A stretch of DNA of 64,000 bases from JABAAI01 sp965261955 (GTDB lineage Bacteria; Spirochaetota; Leptospiria; Leptospirales; Leptonemataceae): positions 682,001-746,000 of the forward strand of contig CBDHEM010000069.1 in the NCBI GenBank assembly GCA_965261955.1. Reading direction: 5' to 3'. The translations under genes were made by a program, and so were the position numbers. Under the pieces are notes generated by a model, which was given only the letters and a program-made list of their open reading frames with translations, was not told where the DNA came from and did no database searches. Shown here one piece after another: positions 18,740-27,878 of this stretch (its first letter is position 1; each line of letters starts with the position of its first letter).

Positions 18740-19510
18740 CTTGTTTTTATCCACAAAGTCTGTTTTTATCCACCGAAGCTCCTCCTATCCAAAGCCTGTG
18801 AGTGTAAGCCTCACAATAAACACCCATACACAAAGGGCCTTTTTCCGCACCCTTCCAGAATCGCCGCTTTTATCGCAAAAACAAGCGAAGCTTGTTTTAT
18901 CCACAAAGTCTGTTTTTATCCACAACTCTGGCTTGTTTTATCCACCAAAGCCTGTCTTATCCACAAAGCCTGTTTTATCCAAAGCCCGTGAGTGTAAGCC
19001 TCACAAAAAACGTCTCTACACAAAGGGACTTTTTCCGCACCCTTCCAAAATCGCCGCTTCCATCGCAAAAACAAGCGAAGCTTGTTTTATCCACAAAGTC
19101 TGTTTTTATCCACAACTCTGGCTTGTTTTATCCACCAAAGCCTGTCTTATCCACAAAGCCCGTTTTATCCAAAGCCCGTGAGTGTAAGCCTCACAAAAAA
19201 CGTCTCTACACAAAGGGACTTTTTCCGCACCCTTCCAAAATCGCCGCTTCCATCGCAAAAACAAGCGAAGCTTGTTTTATCCACAAAGTCTGTTTTTATC
19301 CACAACTCTGGCTTGTTTTATCCACCAAAGCCTGTCTTATCCACAAAGCCCGTTTTATCCAAAGCCTGTGATTGTAAACCTCACAAAAAACGCCCCTACA
19401 CAAAGGGCCTTTTCACGTACCCTTCCAGAATCGCCGCTTTTATCGCAAAAACAAGCAAAGCTTGTTTTATCTGCCGAAGCTTATTTTTATCCACGACTCT
19501 GGCTTACTTT
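18740..19510 (+). repeat. B-module tandem array rich in DnaA-box nonamers
   Basis: Period 190 bp (phase points at 18891, 19081, 19271 and 19461) with a shorter first unit at 18740. Each full unit carries three exact TTATCCACA nonamers; ten occur in total, all on the plus strand, at 18747, 18897, 18916, 18957, 19087, 19106, 19147, 19277, 19296 and 19337. Near matches (TTATCCACC) lie between. Each unit also has the hairpin ACAAGC-GAA-GCTTGT and a GTGAG...CTCAC dyad. Open frames here are by-products of the repeats. Confidence 0.9.
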
Positions 19511-19529
19511 AACGAGAAGAGAGACCGTT

Positions 19530-19660
19530 CGTACTAGACGTTCGTGGTAGGCTTTGCTATTGGAAGGCTTTGTGTTAGTAGGCTTTGCCAAGGCAAAGTT
19601 AGGGCAAAGATAGAGCAAAGCTCTCGATGTTTAAGGGCGCGAAAAAGGCAAGACTGGTGC
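19530..19660 (+). repeat. A-module repeat, diverged copy
   Basis: GGCTTTGC...AGCAAAGCTCTCGATG followed by TTTAAGGGCGCGAAAAAGGC. It closes the A-B-A block inside the IS3 element. Confidence 0.7.
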
Positions 19661-19869
19661 GAAATAAACAAATTTCAGAAACAAATTCCAGCCTCAAGAA
19701 TTGATTTCCCACAATAAAAAAAAGCTAAATATGACTGCACAAAATATTGGAGGAAGGTCAGATAAAATTATAGGAGAAGCCCCAAGTTCTCAATAAAAAA
19801 GTGCAGTTTGAAAAAAACCTTGTAAGAAACGTTTGAATTTAAAGAACATGCTCGGGGTATCGGAAGGGA

Positions 19870-19893
19870 GACCATTTGCTCAATGCAATGGTC
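19870..19893. other. Hairpin upstream of the Shango operon
   Basis: GACCATTTGC and GCAATGGTC pair with one bulged base around a TCAAT loop, 53 bases before the sngA start. Could be an operator or attenuator; inference only. Confidence 0.35.
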
Positions 19894-19945
19894 TTGAGGT
19901 AAACATTGTTAAAGGAATCTTGGGAGAAATCAGAGGAATGTGTTG

Positions 19946-22174
19946 ATGGGAATATTAGCGAGAATATTAGGGGTTGTAATAATTGGCTATTTGCTATATT
20001 TCTCTTATGAAATTTTCATCTTTTGTCTTTCCCCTTTCATGAAAATTGGCGATTTTCTATATCTCTCTTATAAAAGATACCGATCCAATCGTTCTGCCCT
20101 TGCCCGTACCAATTTTATAGCGCCCGGCAAGAAGATTATTGTGAGCGGACACCAGCTAAGTGGTGGAATGATTTACGTCGGAAAGCTTGGAAAGCACCCC
20201 CATGGGGATACGCCAAAATCATATATCAATCTTGATGCTAAAGTCGCTAGTTCTGGTGAAGATATTTTTGGCTTCTCTATGAATTACTGGCCGAGTTACA
20301 GCACAATTTCTCCACAGAGTCGGCTGGCTTATCTTCGCTGGCTGGCCAGTGGACGGCGTGACCCTGAATATGATATCGGATATGTTTTCCTGTTCTTCTA
20401 CGGCCTTGAGCAACGATTATTCAGCGATAAGGCTTATGAAGAGGCTCCGGCATTTATTCAGGAAGTTATCGAACTCCGTAAAGTCTATGGAAAAGCCCGC
20501 TCTTTCAACAGATACAGCCAGAGCTTTCTTGATATGGCGACACTCTTAAAATACACTGAAACTGGTAAAATCAACTATGAGCCAATGCTCGAACCGCACA
20601 GTAGCAGTTGGGAACCCGAAATCCCCTTACTGTTAAGAGGGGCTATCGGTTCGGAAATCACAAGAAATGGAGTCATCAGGGCAGACCTTGCCCTTGATTG
20701 GTGGTGGGTCGCCAGTCGAAAGATGTACCCATTATCGTCAGTGGTTTACCGGGTTTTTTCTGAGTTACGCTTGCTATTTCATTTACGGTTTGATGCAAAA
20801 TTTCCGGGTGGCTTGAAATTCGCGCCGCCCAGAGTCAAAATTCCTAGTGTTTACCGTTCAGCCAGTCGTGATTTCCAATCAGACATTACTCTCGACTTAC
20901 CTGATATTTGCAATATCAGGGCCCCACTAAAAAAGATAGATGTGATTGCCCAAAGCTGTGTTGAAGAGCTGAGAAGCTACAGCCGCACCAAAGCCAGATC
21001 AGAGGGCAGAGATATCTCCCCCGAAGCATTGGCCCAACTTCCCACCGATATGTATAATGCCATCCCGTCAAAGGCAGCGGATAAGCTGAGGGTGTGGCTG
21101 AAACAGACCGTTGTTGGCCGTTTTGCTTCGGTGGCTATGGTTGATCTATTTACAGAAACAGGCATCAAATTCGACGGTAAACTGACTAGCGCTAAAGTCC
21201 GCAAAGTCACATCTATTTTAAACTTTGCCGGATACGGCATTGAACCTCACCCGGATTTTGGGGGCAAATACGAATCAGGGCAGAATGTTGTTATTTTTTA
21301 TAAGCAAGGAAGTAACGAAACTCAAGCCTCAGAATCCTATCTGAGAATTGCCCATGGGTTGACACTAGCCGTTGCCATAGCCGATGCGAGCGGAGAAATT
21401 TCAGCGAAGGAAAAGAAGCACCTCCGGAACATGGTTGTACTTGAGGGAAAAGGGCTTTCTGTATCTGAGCAAAGTAGACTAACTGCATACCTTGAATGGC
21501 TGATAGCTTATCCACCAGCATGGGCATCTCTTCGAAACAAGCTCAAAAAGCTATCGCTGGAAAATCGCCGTTCAATGGCTCCGTTTGTACTGGCGACAGC
21601 ATTGGGTAATGGGTGCATTGATCCAGACAAAGTCAAACTACTTGAAAAGCTCTATGCTTTAATGGAAATCGATCGAAGACAGCTTTATACCGACCTGCAT
21701 GCTTTTGAGGGTGCCCTGCTCGATCAACCTGTTTCTATCAGAGCGGCTAAACCAAAAACTGATTATGCAATCCCACAAGAGCCAAAGCCTGTCTCGAACA
21801 GAAGCAAAGACAGTCCATTGAATATGTCACGTGTTGAGCAAATTGAACAGGAGACGGAGCAGACTAAGCAAAGATTATCTGAAGTATTCACAGACCCAGG
21901 GGCGGAAGAAGCCACAACAAAAGAGAAAAGTGATTCATTCAACGGCTTGGATGCTGACCACCGTTTGCTGCTGGATAAACTTCTAGGTCGCGAAGATTGG
22001 CCTCGTGAAGATTACGATCTCCTGTGTAAAGAGCTTGACCTAATGGCAGAAGGTGCACTTGAAACCATCAATAACTGGGCTTTTGATACCTATGATGATG
22101 CTTTGATTGAAGACGGAGATCCGATGGTCATTCACAAAGAACTGCTACAAGGGGCCCTAACATGCCTAGCATGA
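19946..22174 (+). CDS. sngA: Shango anti-phage system protein SngA (TerB domains)
   Basis: First gene of a three-gene defence operon matching Shango. About 742 residues. A membrane-spanning segment at the N-terminus (ILARILGVVIIGYLLYFSYE) is followed by a TerB-N-type domain (SGEDIFGFSMNYWPSYSTIS, SRLAYLRWLASGRRDPEYDI, YVFLFFYGLEQRLF). A central TerB helical domain follows (LRIAHGLTLAVAIADASGEI, SAKEKKHLRNM), and the C-terminal ~110 residues (LGREDWPREDYDLLCKEL, LMAEGALETINNWAFDTYDD) fit TerB-C. TerB domains are metal-binding helical bundles. ATG at 19946 is preferred to GTG at 19940 because CAGAGGA lies at better spacing. The stop overlaps the next start (ATGA), indicating coupled translation. 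G+C is visibly above the local average. Confidence 0.85.
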   Translation: MGILARILGVVIIGYLLYFSYEIFIFCLSPFMKIGDFLYLSYKRYRSNRSALARTNFIAPGKKIIVSGHQLSGGMIYVGKLGKHPHGDTPKSYINLDAKVASSGEDIFGFSMNYWPSYSTISPQSRLAYLRWLASGRRDPEYDIGYVFLFFYGLEQRLFSDKAYEEAPAFIQEVIELRKVYGKARSFNRYSQSFLDMATLLKYTETGKINYEPMLEPHSSSWEPEIPLLLRGAIGSEITRNGVIRADLALDWWWVASRKMYPLSSVVYRVFSELRLLFHLRFDAKFPGGLKFAPPRVKIPSVYRSASRDFQSDITLDLPDICNIRAPLKKIDVIAQSCVEELRSYSRTKARSEGRDISPEALAQLPTDMYNAIPSKAADKLRVWLKQTVVGRFASVAMVDLFTETGIKFDGKLTSAKVRKVTSILNFAGYGIEPHPDFGGKYESGQNVVIFYKQGSNETQASESYLRIAHGLTLAVAIADASGEISAKEKKHLRNMVVLEGKGLSVSEQSRLTAYLEWLIAYPPAWASLRNKLKKLSLENRRSMAPFVLATALGNGCIDPDKVKLLEKLYALMEIDRRQLYTDLHAFEGALLDQPVSIRAAKPKTDYAIPQEPKPVSNRSKDSPLNMSRVEQIEQETEQTKQRLSEVFTDPGAEEATTKEKSDSFNGLDADHRLLLDKLLGREDWPREDYDLLCKELDLMAEGALETINNWAFDTYDDALIEDGDPMVIHKELLQGALTCLA

Positions 22175-23496
22175 CCAAAAACCAAATTAAGCCCAACGAA
22201 CGTGATGCTGTTATTCAGGCACTTAATGCCGGGGTGGTTCCGCGTATGGGTCTCCAGCATATAGCCGTTGGACGTTTCAAAGAAACAAATGCTCTGCTCA
22301 AGGACATTGAGAAAATCACCAATGGTAGTTCAGCCATTCGATTCATCATTGGCGAATATGGTGCTGGCAAAACGTTCTTTCTGAATTTAGTTAAGCAAAT
22401 TTCGCTTGAGCAGAACTTGATTGTGATTTCTGCCGACCTCGCCCCGGATCGTCGGCTCCACGCCACAGGTGGACAGGCTCGAAGGCTGTACGCAGAACTT
22501 ATGCGTAATCTGTCGACGCGAAACAAATCGGACGGAGGCGCATTGCAAAGCGTCATTGAGCGTTTCATTTCAAATGTAAGACGCAAGGCACGAGCCGAAA
22601 ACACTGATGAGGTTGAAAAATTCATCAATCACGAATTATCCGCCCTTGAAGACCTTGTTGGAGGGTTTGATTTTGTAAACGTTCTTTCAGCCTATTGGCG
22701 CGGCTTTGATGAGGGCGACGATAACCTGAAAGGGGCCGCACTTCGGTGGCTCAGGGGTGAGTATTCAACCAAGACCGAAGCTCGCAAGGATTTAGGCGTT
22801 CGCACCATCATTGATGACGCTTCTTTTTATGACCACTTGAAACTAATGGCAAAGTTTGTTGTAATCGCTGGGTATGACGGTTTTATGGTGTCCATTGATG
22901 AAATGGTCAATCTCTATAAGCTCAACAGCACACAGTCCCGCAACGCTAACTATGAGCAACTGCTTCGGATCATCAATGATGTGCTACAAGGCACATCGTC
23001 ACGTATTGGCTTTGTTTTTGGGGGTACTCCGGATTCTCTGATGGACACCCGGCGCGGGATCTATAGCTACGAAGCCTTGCAATCCCGCCTTGCCGAAAAT
23101 CAATTTGCTCGGAATGGACTAATCGATTTGTCGGGTCCGGTTATTCGCCTACAATCTTTGAGAAAAGAAGAACTTTATGTGTTACTCGAAAATATCCGCC
23201 GGGTATTCGCCCTTGGGGATGACGACAAGAACCTGATACCGGATCAGGCATTGAAGGCCTTTATGTCCCACTGCAATGATAAAATTGGCGAAGCCTATTT
23301 TAGAACGCCCCGCAATACTGCCAAGGCATTTGTCAACTTACTGTCCGTGCTGGAGCAAAACCCCCAAACTACGTGGACTGATTTACTTAGCGATGTTGAT
23401 ATAAAAGCTGAAATTCCGCTTGATGAAGAAACAGACGAATCGTCCAGCGTGGGTACTGCCGAGAATACTGATGAACTCGCAAGCTTCCGGCTATAA
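22171..23496 (+). CDS. sngB: Shango anti-phage system ATPase SngB
   Basis: P-loop ATPase of the DUF2791 (BrxD-like) type, 441 residues. Walker A is GEYGAGKTFF (residues 61-70); Walker B is in GFMVSIDEM; an arginine-rich sensor region follows in GGTPDSLMDTRRGIYSYEAL. The start at 22171 (ATGA overlap with the sngA stop) is preferred over the ATG at 22162. BrxD of type 2 BREX is the closest known relative, but here the gene is flanked by a TerB protein and a helicase with no PglX, PglZ or PglW, which is the Shango arrangement. It overlaps sngC by about 26 bases. Confidence 0.87.
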   Translation: MTKNQIKPNERDAVIQALNAGVVPRMGLQHIAVGRFKETNALLKDIEKITNGSSAIRFIIGEYGAGKTFFLNLVKQISLEQNLIVISADLAPDRRLHATGGQARRLYAELMRNLSTRNKSDGGALQSVIERFISNVRRKARAENTDEVEKFINHELSALEDLVGGFDFVNVLSAYWRGFDEGDDNLKGAALRWLRGEYSTKTEARKDLGVRTIIDDASFYDHLKLMAKFVVIAGYDGFMVSIDEMVNLYKLNSTQSRNANYEQLLRIINDVLQGTSSRIGFVFGGTPDSLMDTRRGIYSYEALQSRLAENQFARNGLIDLSGPVIRLQSLRKEELYVLLENIRRVFALGDDDKNLIPDQALKAFMSHCNDKIGEAYFRTPRNTAKAFVNLLSVLEQNPQTTWTDLLSDVDIKAEIPLDEETDESSSVGTAENTDELASFRL

Positions 23497-25696
23497 TTCT
23501 GTATCAACAGCGTTTGACCAGCTGAACCCTGCTGTCCAAAAATGGATATGGAAACAAGGCTGGAAGGGCCTTCGTGCCATTCAGGAAAAAGCCGTTGCTC
23601 CCATTTTGGCAAAGCAACGCGATGTCATAGTCACGGCTGCAACGGCTGGCGGGAAAACCGAAGCCGCGTTCCTACCAGTAATTTCAAACTGCATTAAACA
23701 AATTGAACATATTGAACATATTGAACAATACGGCGAAGGTTTCGGTGCCCTCTACATCAGCCCACTAAAGGCATTGATCAACGATCAAGCCCAGCGACTA
23801 GAAAGCCTGTGCAATTTAGCAAAACTCGACATAACCCCGTGGCATGGTGATATTTCTGCTTCGGTCAAAAACAAGGCACGACGTAAACCGTGCGGATTGA
23901 TTTTGATAACACCTGAATCTCTGGAGGCCATGTTTGTTCGGCGTGGAACACAAATCACATCGTTGTTTGGCGCGTTGAATTATGTGATCATCGATGAGTT
24001 ACATGCTTTTATCGGAACGGAGCGCGGTATTCAGCTTCTTTCCTTGCTCAGTCGCTTGGAGCACGTTCTTAAACGCACGATTATCCGAATTGGCTTATCT
24101 GCCACATTGGGAGATATGAACATCGCCGCTCAGGCACTCAGGCCTGGGGGAAATACACCCCCAGAAATCATTTTTGATGATAGCGAGAATAGGGAATTGC
24201 GGGTTCAGGTACGCGGATACGAAATAGGGGGATCAAGCGATGATGAAAATGACCCTTGGAAAATCGTAAGTCACTTACTGAAAAACCTTCGCGGGAAAAG
24301 TAATTTAATTTTTGCCAGATCGCGTCAACGGGTTGAGGGGCTGACGGATCAACTGCGGCGCATGTGTGATCGCATGGGTGTACCAAACGAATTTTTTGCC
24401 CATCACGGCAACCTGTCAAAGGAACTACGCGAAAACCTCGAAAAGAGATTGAAAGACGGCAAGCTACCAACAAGCGCCATTGCCACAACTACGCTTGAGC
24501 TTGGGATCGATATTGGTGATGTTATCAGCGTGGCTCAAATCGGTGCACCCCATTCCATTGCTGGCTTACGGCAACGCCTGGGGCGTTCGGGACGACGTGA
24601 TGACGCGCCTAGTGTTCTACGTATTTATACTGAAGAAGTTCTCCTAACCGCCAAGTCACCCTTTCCTGATCAATTACGGCAAGATACGGTTATGTCGGTC
24701 GCAGCGGTACGCTTGCTGATCGAAAAATGGTGTGAAACACCTCACAACAGTGCACTGCACTTGTCAACATTGACCCATCAGGTTTTAGCCCTGATCAAAC
24801 AATACGGCGGCATGGGTGCACAAGCTCTCTACCGCCAACTTTGCACCGAAGGAGTCTTTCGCAGTGTTAGTGAAGCTTTGTTTATAAGGCTATTGCACCA
24901 AATGGGCAGCGATAAAACACAATTAATCGAACAGGCTGATGACGGGGCTTTGTTGTTGGGTGAAATCGGTGAACGAATCGCAGACCGATATGATTTTTAC
25001 GCGGTGTTCCAAACATTCGAGGAATACAGGCTGGAATGTGCGGGGCAAACCCTTGGACAGCTTTCAGCGAAATCCTTACTCATTCCTGGACAATATATGA
25101 TTTTTGCTGGTAGGCGCTGGCAAGTTGAAGACATAGATGTCGAGGCTAAAGTGGTGTACGTTAAACCCGCTACCGGAGGAGCGCTACCATATTTTGACGG
25201 GATGGGTGGCGAAGATACCAGTGATCGGCTGGTTGAAGAAATGCGCTTAGTTTATCAAGACACTACACCAGCCACCTTTTGCGATGCCTCTGCCAAACGC
25301 TTCCTTAGTGAAGGTCGCAAAGCCTTTGCTACGGCAAACTTAGGGGCGGCTGCCTTTATAGTCAAAGACAACGAGTCATACTTGTTCCCATGGCTCGGAA
25401 CGCGACGCCAGACAACCCTGTCTCATTGGCTCAACACCTTTGACGACATAAAAGCCGAATGCGAAGGCATCGTCATTCACACTGAGGCCTCCCGCACAAT
25501 TTTAATGCAAGCTCTAATCAAAATAGCAAACGGTCCACCGCCCGACCCAATGGCCATCGCCAAGCAAATTAAGATGAAGGATAATCAAAAATACCATCAG
25601 TATTTAAGTGATGATCTGCTGAATGAAGAGCTTGCACGGGATCGTTTGGATGTGAAGGGATTACCCGATGTTGTTAGGAAGATGATGAATTTATGA
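23471..25696 (+). CDS. sngC: Shango anti-phage system helicase SngC
   Basis: Lhr-like superfamily 2 DNA/RNA helicase, 741 residues from the ATG at 23471 (the frame extends upstream to 23420, inside sngB). Q-motif-like WKGLRAIQEKAV, motif I ATAGGKTEA (57-65), Ia ISPLKALINDQ, TPESLE, II IIDELHAF, III LSATLGD, IV NLIFARSRQRVE, V TTTLELGIDIGDV and VI GLRQRLGRSGRR are all intact. The C-terminal ~300 residues follow the Lhr/BrxHI layout with a winged-helix and a beta-rich part (ADRYDFYAVFQTFEEYRLEC; IPGQYMIFAGRRWQVEDID). A small in-frame repeat of IEH occurs around residue 80. The complete catalytic set suggests a functional enzyme. Confidence 0.9.
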   Translation: MNSQASGYNSVSTAFDQLNPAVQKWIWKQGWKGLRAIQEKAVAPILAKQRDVIVTAATAGGKTEAAFLPVISNCIKQIEHIEHIEQYGEGFGALYISPLKALINDQAQRLESLCNLAKLDITPWHGDISASVKNKARRKPCGLILITPESLEAMFVRRGTQITSLFGALNYVIIDELHAFIGTERGIQLLSLLSRLEHVLKRTIIRIGLSATLGDMNIAAQALRPGGNTPPEIIFDDSENRELRVQVRGYEIGGSSDDENDPWKIVSHLLKNLRGKSNLIFARSRQRVEGLTDQLRRMCDRMGVPNEFFAHHGNLSKELRENLEKRLKDGKLPTSAIATTTLELGIDIGDVISVAQIGAPHSIAGLRQRLGRSGRRDDAPSVLRIYTEEVLLTAKSPFPDQLRQDTVMSVAAVRLLIEKWCETPHNSALHLSTLTHQVLALIKQYGGMGAQALYRQLCTEGVFRSVSEALFIRLLHQMGSDKTQLIEQADDGALLLGEIGERIADRYDFYAVFQTFEEYRLECAGQTLGQLSAKSLLIPGQYMIFAGRRWQVEDIDVEAKVVYVKPATGGALPYFDGMGGEDTSDRLVEEMRLVYQDTTPATFCDASAKRFLSEGRKAFATANLGAAAFIVKDNESYLFPWLGTRRQTTLSHWLNTFDDIKAECEGIVIHTEASRTILMQALIKIANGPPPDPMAIAKQIKMKDNQKYHQYLSDDLLNEELARDRLDVKGLPDVVRKMMNL

Positions 25697-25963
25697 ACCA
25701 CTTTGCTGTAATAATCACAGTCTTCCTTCATATTGATGTCTTCACGTATTTCACAAGACTTTTCAAAATGTACTTTTTTATGCAAATTGAAATGCCTATA
25801 CAATGGCCTCAATTCAGCTAGCACTTTAAGTTTTAAGTTTTTTCAAAGCCCTTTGTGGGCATCATCTCGTTTTTATTTGATTAATAATTTTCTGAATTTC
25901 TTTGATGCGATTTTTTTGGGTCATCAAAACCATCAATTAACCATACTAACCATCAAGCAGAAG

Positions 25964-27400
25964 CTAGCCCAATTTACTTTGAACAGAAGCTCCATACTCA
26001 GTATCACACTTTGTAAAATGGCCAATCATTTTATCTTTAATCTCTTGGGGAGTTGTCCGCATTGTAGAAGCGATGGTAGTTACCAGCCGGTTTTTCTCTT
26101 CCGGCGAGAACAAGCGAAAAAGGTTCCCTGCCTGAGAGTAATCGTCGTTATTTTGATGCGAGTTATGCCGAGCAGCATCCCCCTTTATTTTTAACGGAGC
26201 TTCTCTGTAACTTTCATCTTCAGCCGGGCCATTAAAGTGATTAGGTTCGTAATTATCCGAAGATCCAGCATTTCCATCAAATCGCATACTACCATCCCTG
26301 TGGTATGTATGTGCCTTTGTCGCATGGGGACAATTCACAGGAAGGGCTTGATAATTTACGCCTAAACGATATCTTTGTGCGTCTGTATAGCTAAGGAGCC
26401 TGGCCTGAAGCATTTTATCTGGAGAAAAACCGATGCCAGGTGGGACATGGGAGGGACAAAAGGCAGACTGCTCAACCTCAGCAAAGTAATTTTCAGGATT
26501 GCGACTCAACTCTAGAACGCCCACCTCCATAAGGGGGAAGTCTTTATGCGGCCATACCTTGGTTAAGTCAAAGGGATTATAAGGCGTCTTCTCCGCTTCC
26601 TCTTCTGACATGATCTGAACTTTCAATATCCATTTTGGGTAGTCCTTTTTTTCAATAGCTTCAAACAAATCTCTACCCGCATAGTCAGGGTCTTCTCCCG
26701 CAAGTTTTCCCGCCTCCCCTATGGAAAGGTTCTTAATTCCTTGCTGTGTTTTAAAATGAAATTTCACCCAAAAGCGTTCCCCTTGGTGATTAATAAAACT
26801 AAACGTATGGCTTCCATATCCATTCATATGCCTATAACCGTCAGGAATACCTCTATCGCTAAACAATATCGTGATTTGGTGCAGTGCCTCTGGTGATTTG
26901 GCCCAATAGTCCCACATCCTTTGAGGGTCTTTGTAACCCCTATGAGGACATCTTTTTTGAGAGTGAATAAAATCGCTAAACTTCAGTGGATCACGCTCAA
27001 AAAAGATAGGCGTATTGTTACCCACTAAATCCCAATTCCCTTCTTCTGTGTAAAATTTAAGAGCAAAGCCTCTGGGATCTCTTTCTGTATCAGCAGAACC
27101 CTTTTCTCCGGCCACCGTAGAAAAGCGAAGGAAAACCTCTGTCTCTTTTCCTACCTTAGAGAAGATATTCGCCCTTGTATATTTTGTAATATCCTTCGTG
27201 ACAGTAAACGAACCATATGCACCAGAACCTTTAGCATGAACAATTCTTTCTGGAATTTTTTCCCTATTGAAATGGGCCATTTTCTCAATGAGATGCACAT
27301 CTTGCATCAGGACAGGCCCCCTTTCCCCGGCAGTCATGGAATGCTGGTTATCAGCAACGGGTATCCCCACCGAATTTGTTAGTATTTTTTTCTGGCTCAT
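25964..27400 (-). CDS. katA: Monofunctional heme catalase (small-subunit type)
   Basis: Degrades hydrogen peroxide. 478 residues from the ATG at 27400, which has AGGAGA at good spacing; the longer frame up to 27469 adds 23 residues with no family match. Catalytic His55 in RIVHAKGSGAYG, Asn128 in LVGNNTPIFF, the proximal heme ligand Tyr in RLLSYTDAQRYRLG, and NADPH/heme signatures RFSTVAGEKGSADTERDPRG and SFINHQGERFWVKFHFKT. Size and motifs fit clade 3 catalases. No signal peptide, so cytoplasmic. Stand-alone, converging on the Shango operon across a 267-base gap in which I see nothing recognisable. Confidence 0.96.
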   Translation of the reverse strand: MSQKKILTNSVGIPVADNQHSMTAGERGPVLMQDVHLIEKMAHFNREKIPERIVHAKGSGAYGSFTVTKDITKYTRANIFSKVGKETEVFLRFSTVAGEKGSADTERDPRGFALKFYTEEGNWDLVGNNTPIFFERDPLKFSDFIHSQKRCPHRGYKDPQRMWDYWAKSPEALHQITILFSDRGIPDGYRHMNGYGSHTFSFINHQGERFWVKFHFKTQQGIKNLSIGEAGKLAGEDPDYAGRDLFEAIEKKDYPKWILKVQIMSEEEAEKTPYNPFDLTKVWPHKDFPLMEVGVLELSRNPENYFAEVEQSAFCPSHVPPGIGFSPDKMLQARLLSYTDAQRYRLGVNYQALPVNCPHATKAHTYHRDGSMRFDGNAGSSDNYEPNHFNGPAEDESYREAPLKIKGDAARHNSHQNNDDYSQAGNLFRLFSPEEKNRLVTTIASTMRTTPQEIKDKMIGHFTKCDTEYGASVQSKLG

Positions 27401-27488
27401 TTCGTATCTCCTAATGTTGCTTAAGTCAACAGACTGCACGCAACTTGAAGAACACAAAAATATTGGCAAGTTAATAATTTAATCGCAA

Positions 27489-27663
27489 GGAGGCCATTGC
27501 AAAATTCAAGCCTAAAATGCAACACCACTATTCACTTTGTGGGGTATCTAAGTCAAATATCTGTTTAGATGTTTGGTAAAAATAAAAAAATGTCTGCATA
27601 GAATACCTTGAATCGGCATTTTATGACATTTTATTTGCAATTCTTTACATTTCGCAAAGCCCC
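27489..27663. mobile_element. Inverted-repeat element, longer variant (175 bp)
   Basis: Left end GAGGCCATTGCAAAAT and right end TTTACATTTCGCAAAGCCCC are complementary with mismatches. The right ~60 bases resemble the right half of the 108-bp elements (ATTTTATTTGCAATTCTTTA). A hairpin GCCCCAT-TTAC-ATGGGGC (27659-27676) abuts it and could act as a terminator. The rest of the 27401-27878 gap, which should hold the purC and katA promoters, shows no clear boxes. Confidence 0.5.
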
Positions 27664-27878
27664 ATTTACATGGGGCTTGAATTCCTTCATATTGTTGTAG
27701 AATCTGTGTAGAATTTGTATGGATAGAAATATGCCCCTTATGTATTTTTTGTGAGTGTGTTCTTTTTCACTATTCCAAAGAAGACTGGTCGACAGCACAC
27801 AGCTTTATATTGCGTAATCAAAGAAAGCTTTTGTGATAGCTGATAGGATGTGGCGCATTTACTGAGAGCAAAAAAAAT

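Larger units (their letters stand above)
17837..19763 (+). mobile_element. IS3-family element split by a repeat array
   Basis: Left end TGCCATTTCCTCC...GGACAGTC near 17846 and right end GACTGCACAAAATATTGG followed by AGGAAGGTCA (to 19763) are imperfect inverted repeats of each other. Between them lie IS3 OrfA and the beginning of OrfB, but from about 18420 to 19660 the rest of OrfB has been replaced by the A and B repeats described separately. An intact IS3 element would be about 1.2-1.5 kb with a DDE domain; that domain is missing. Confidence 0.6.

Noticed and set aside
18740..19510. CRISPR array
   Set aside because: The repeat unit is 190 bp with no unique spacers, and no cas genes are nearby.
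18740..19510. Chromosomal replication origin (oriC)
   Set aside because: DnaA boxes alone are not enough: there is no dnaA, dnaN or clear AT-rich unwinding element next to them and no obvious strand switch in gene direction. Kept only as a finding to test.
18741..19550. Long overlapping open frames (about 90-160 codons) in the B array
   Set aside because: They are translations of a 190-bp tandem repeat in several frames at once, with no family resemblance and no ribosome binding sites.
19946..25696. Type 2 BREX system
   Set aside because: SngB and SngC resemble BrxD and BrxHI, but PglX, PglZ, PglW and PglY are absent and the first gene is a TerB protein, as in Shango.
25733..26194. Plus-strand ORF overlapping the catalase 3' end
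   Set aside because: It is largely antisense to catalase and has no recognisable domain.
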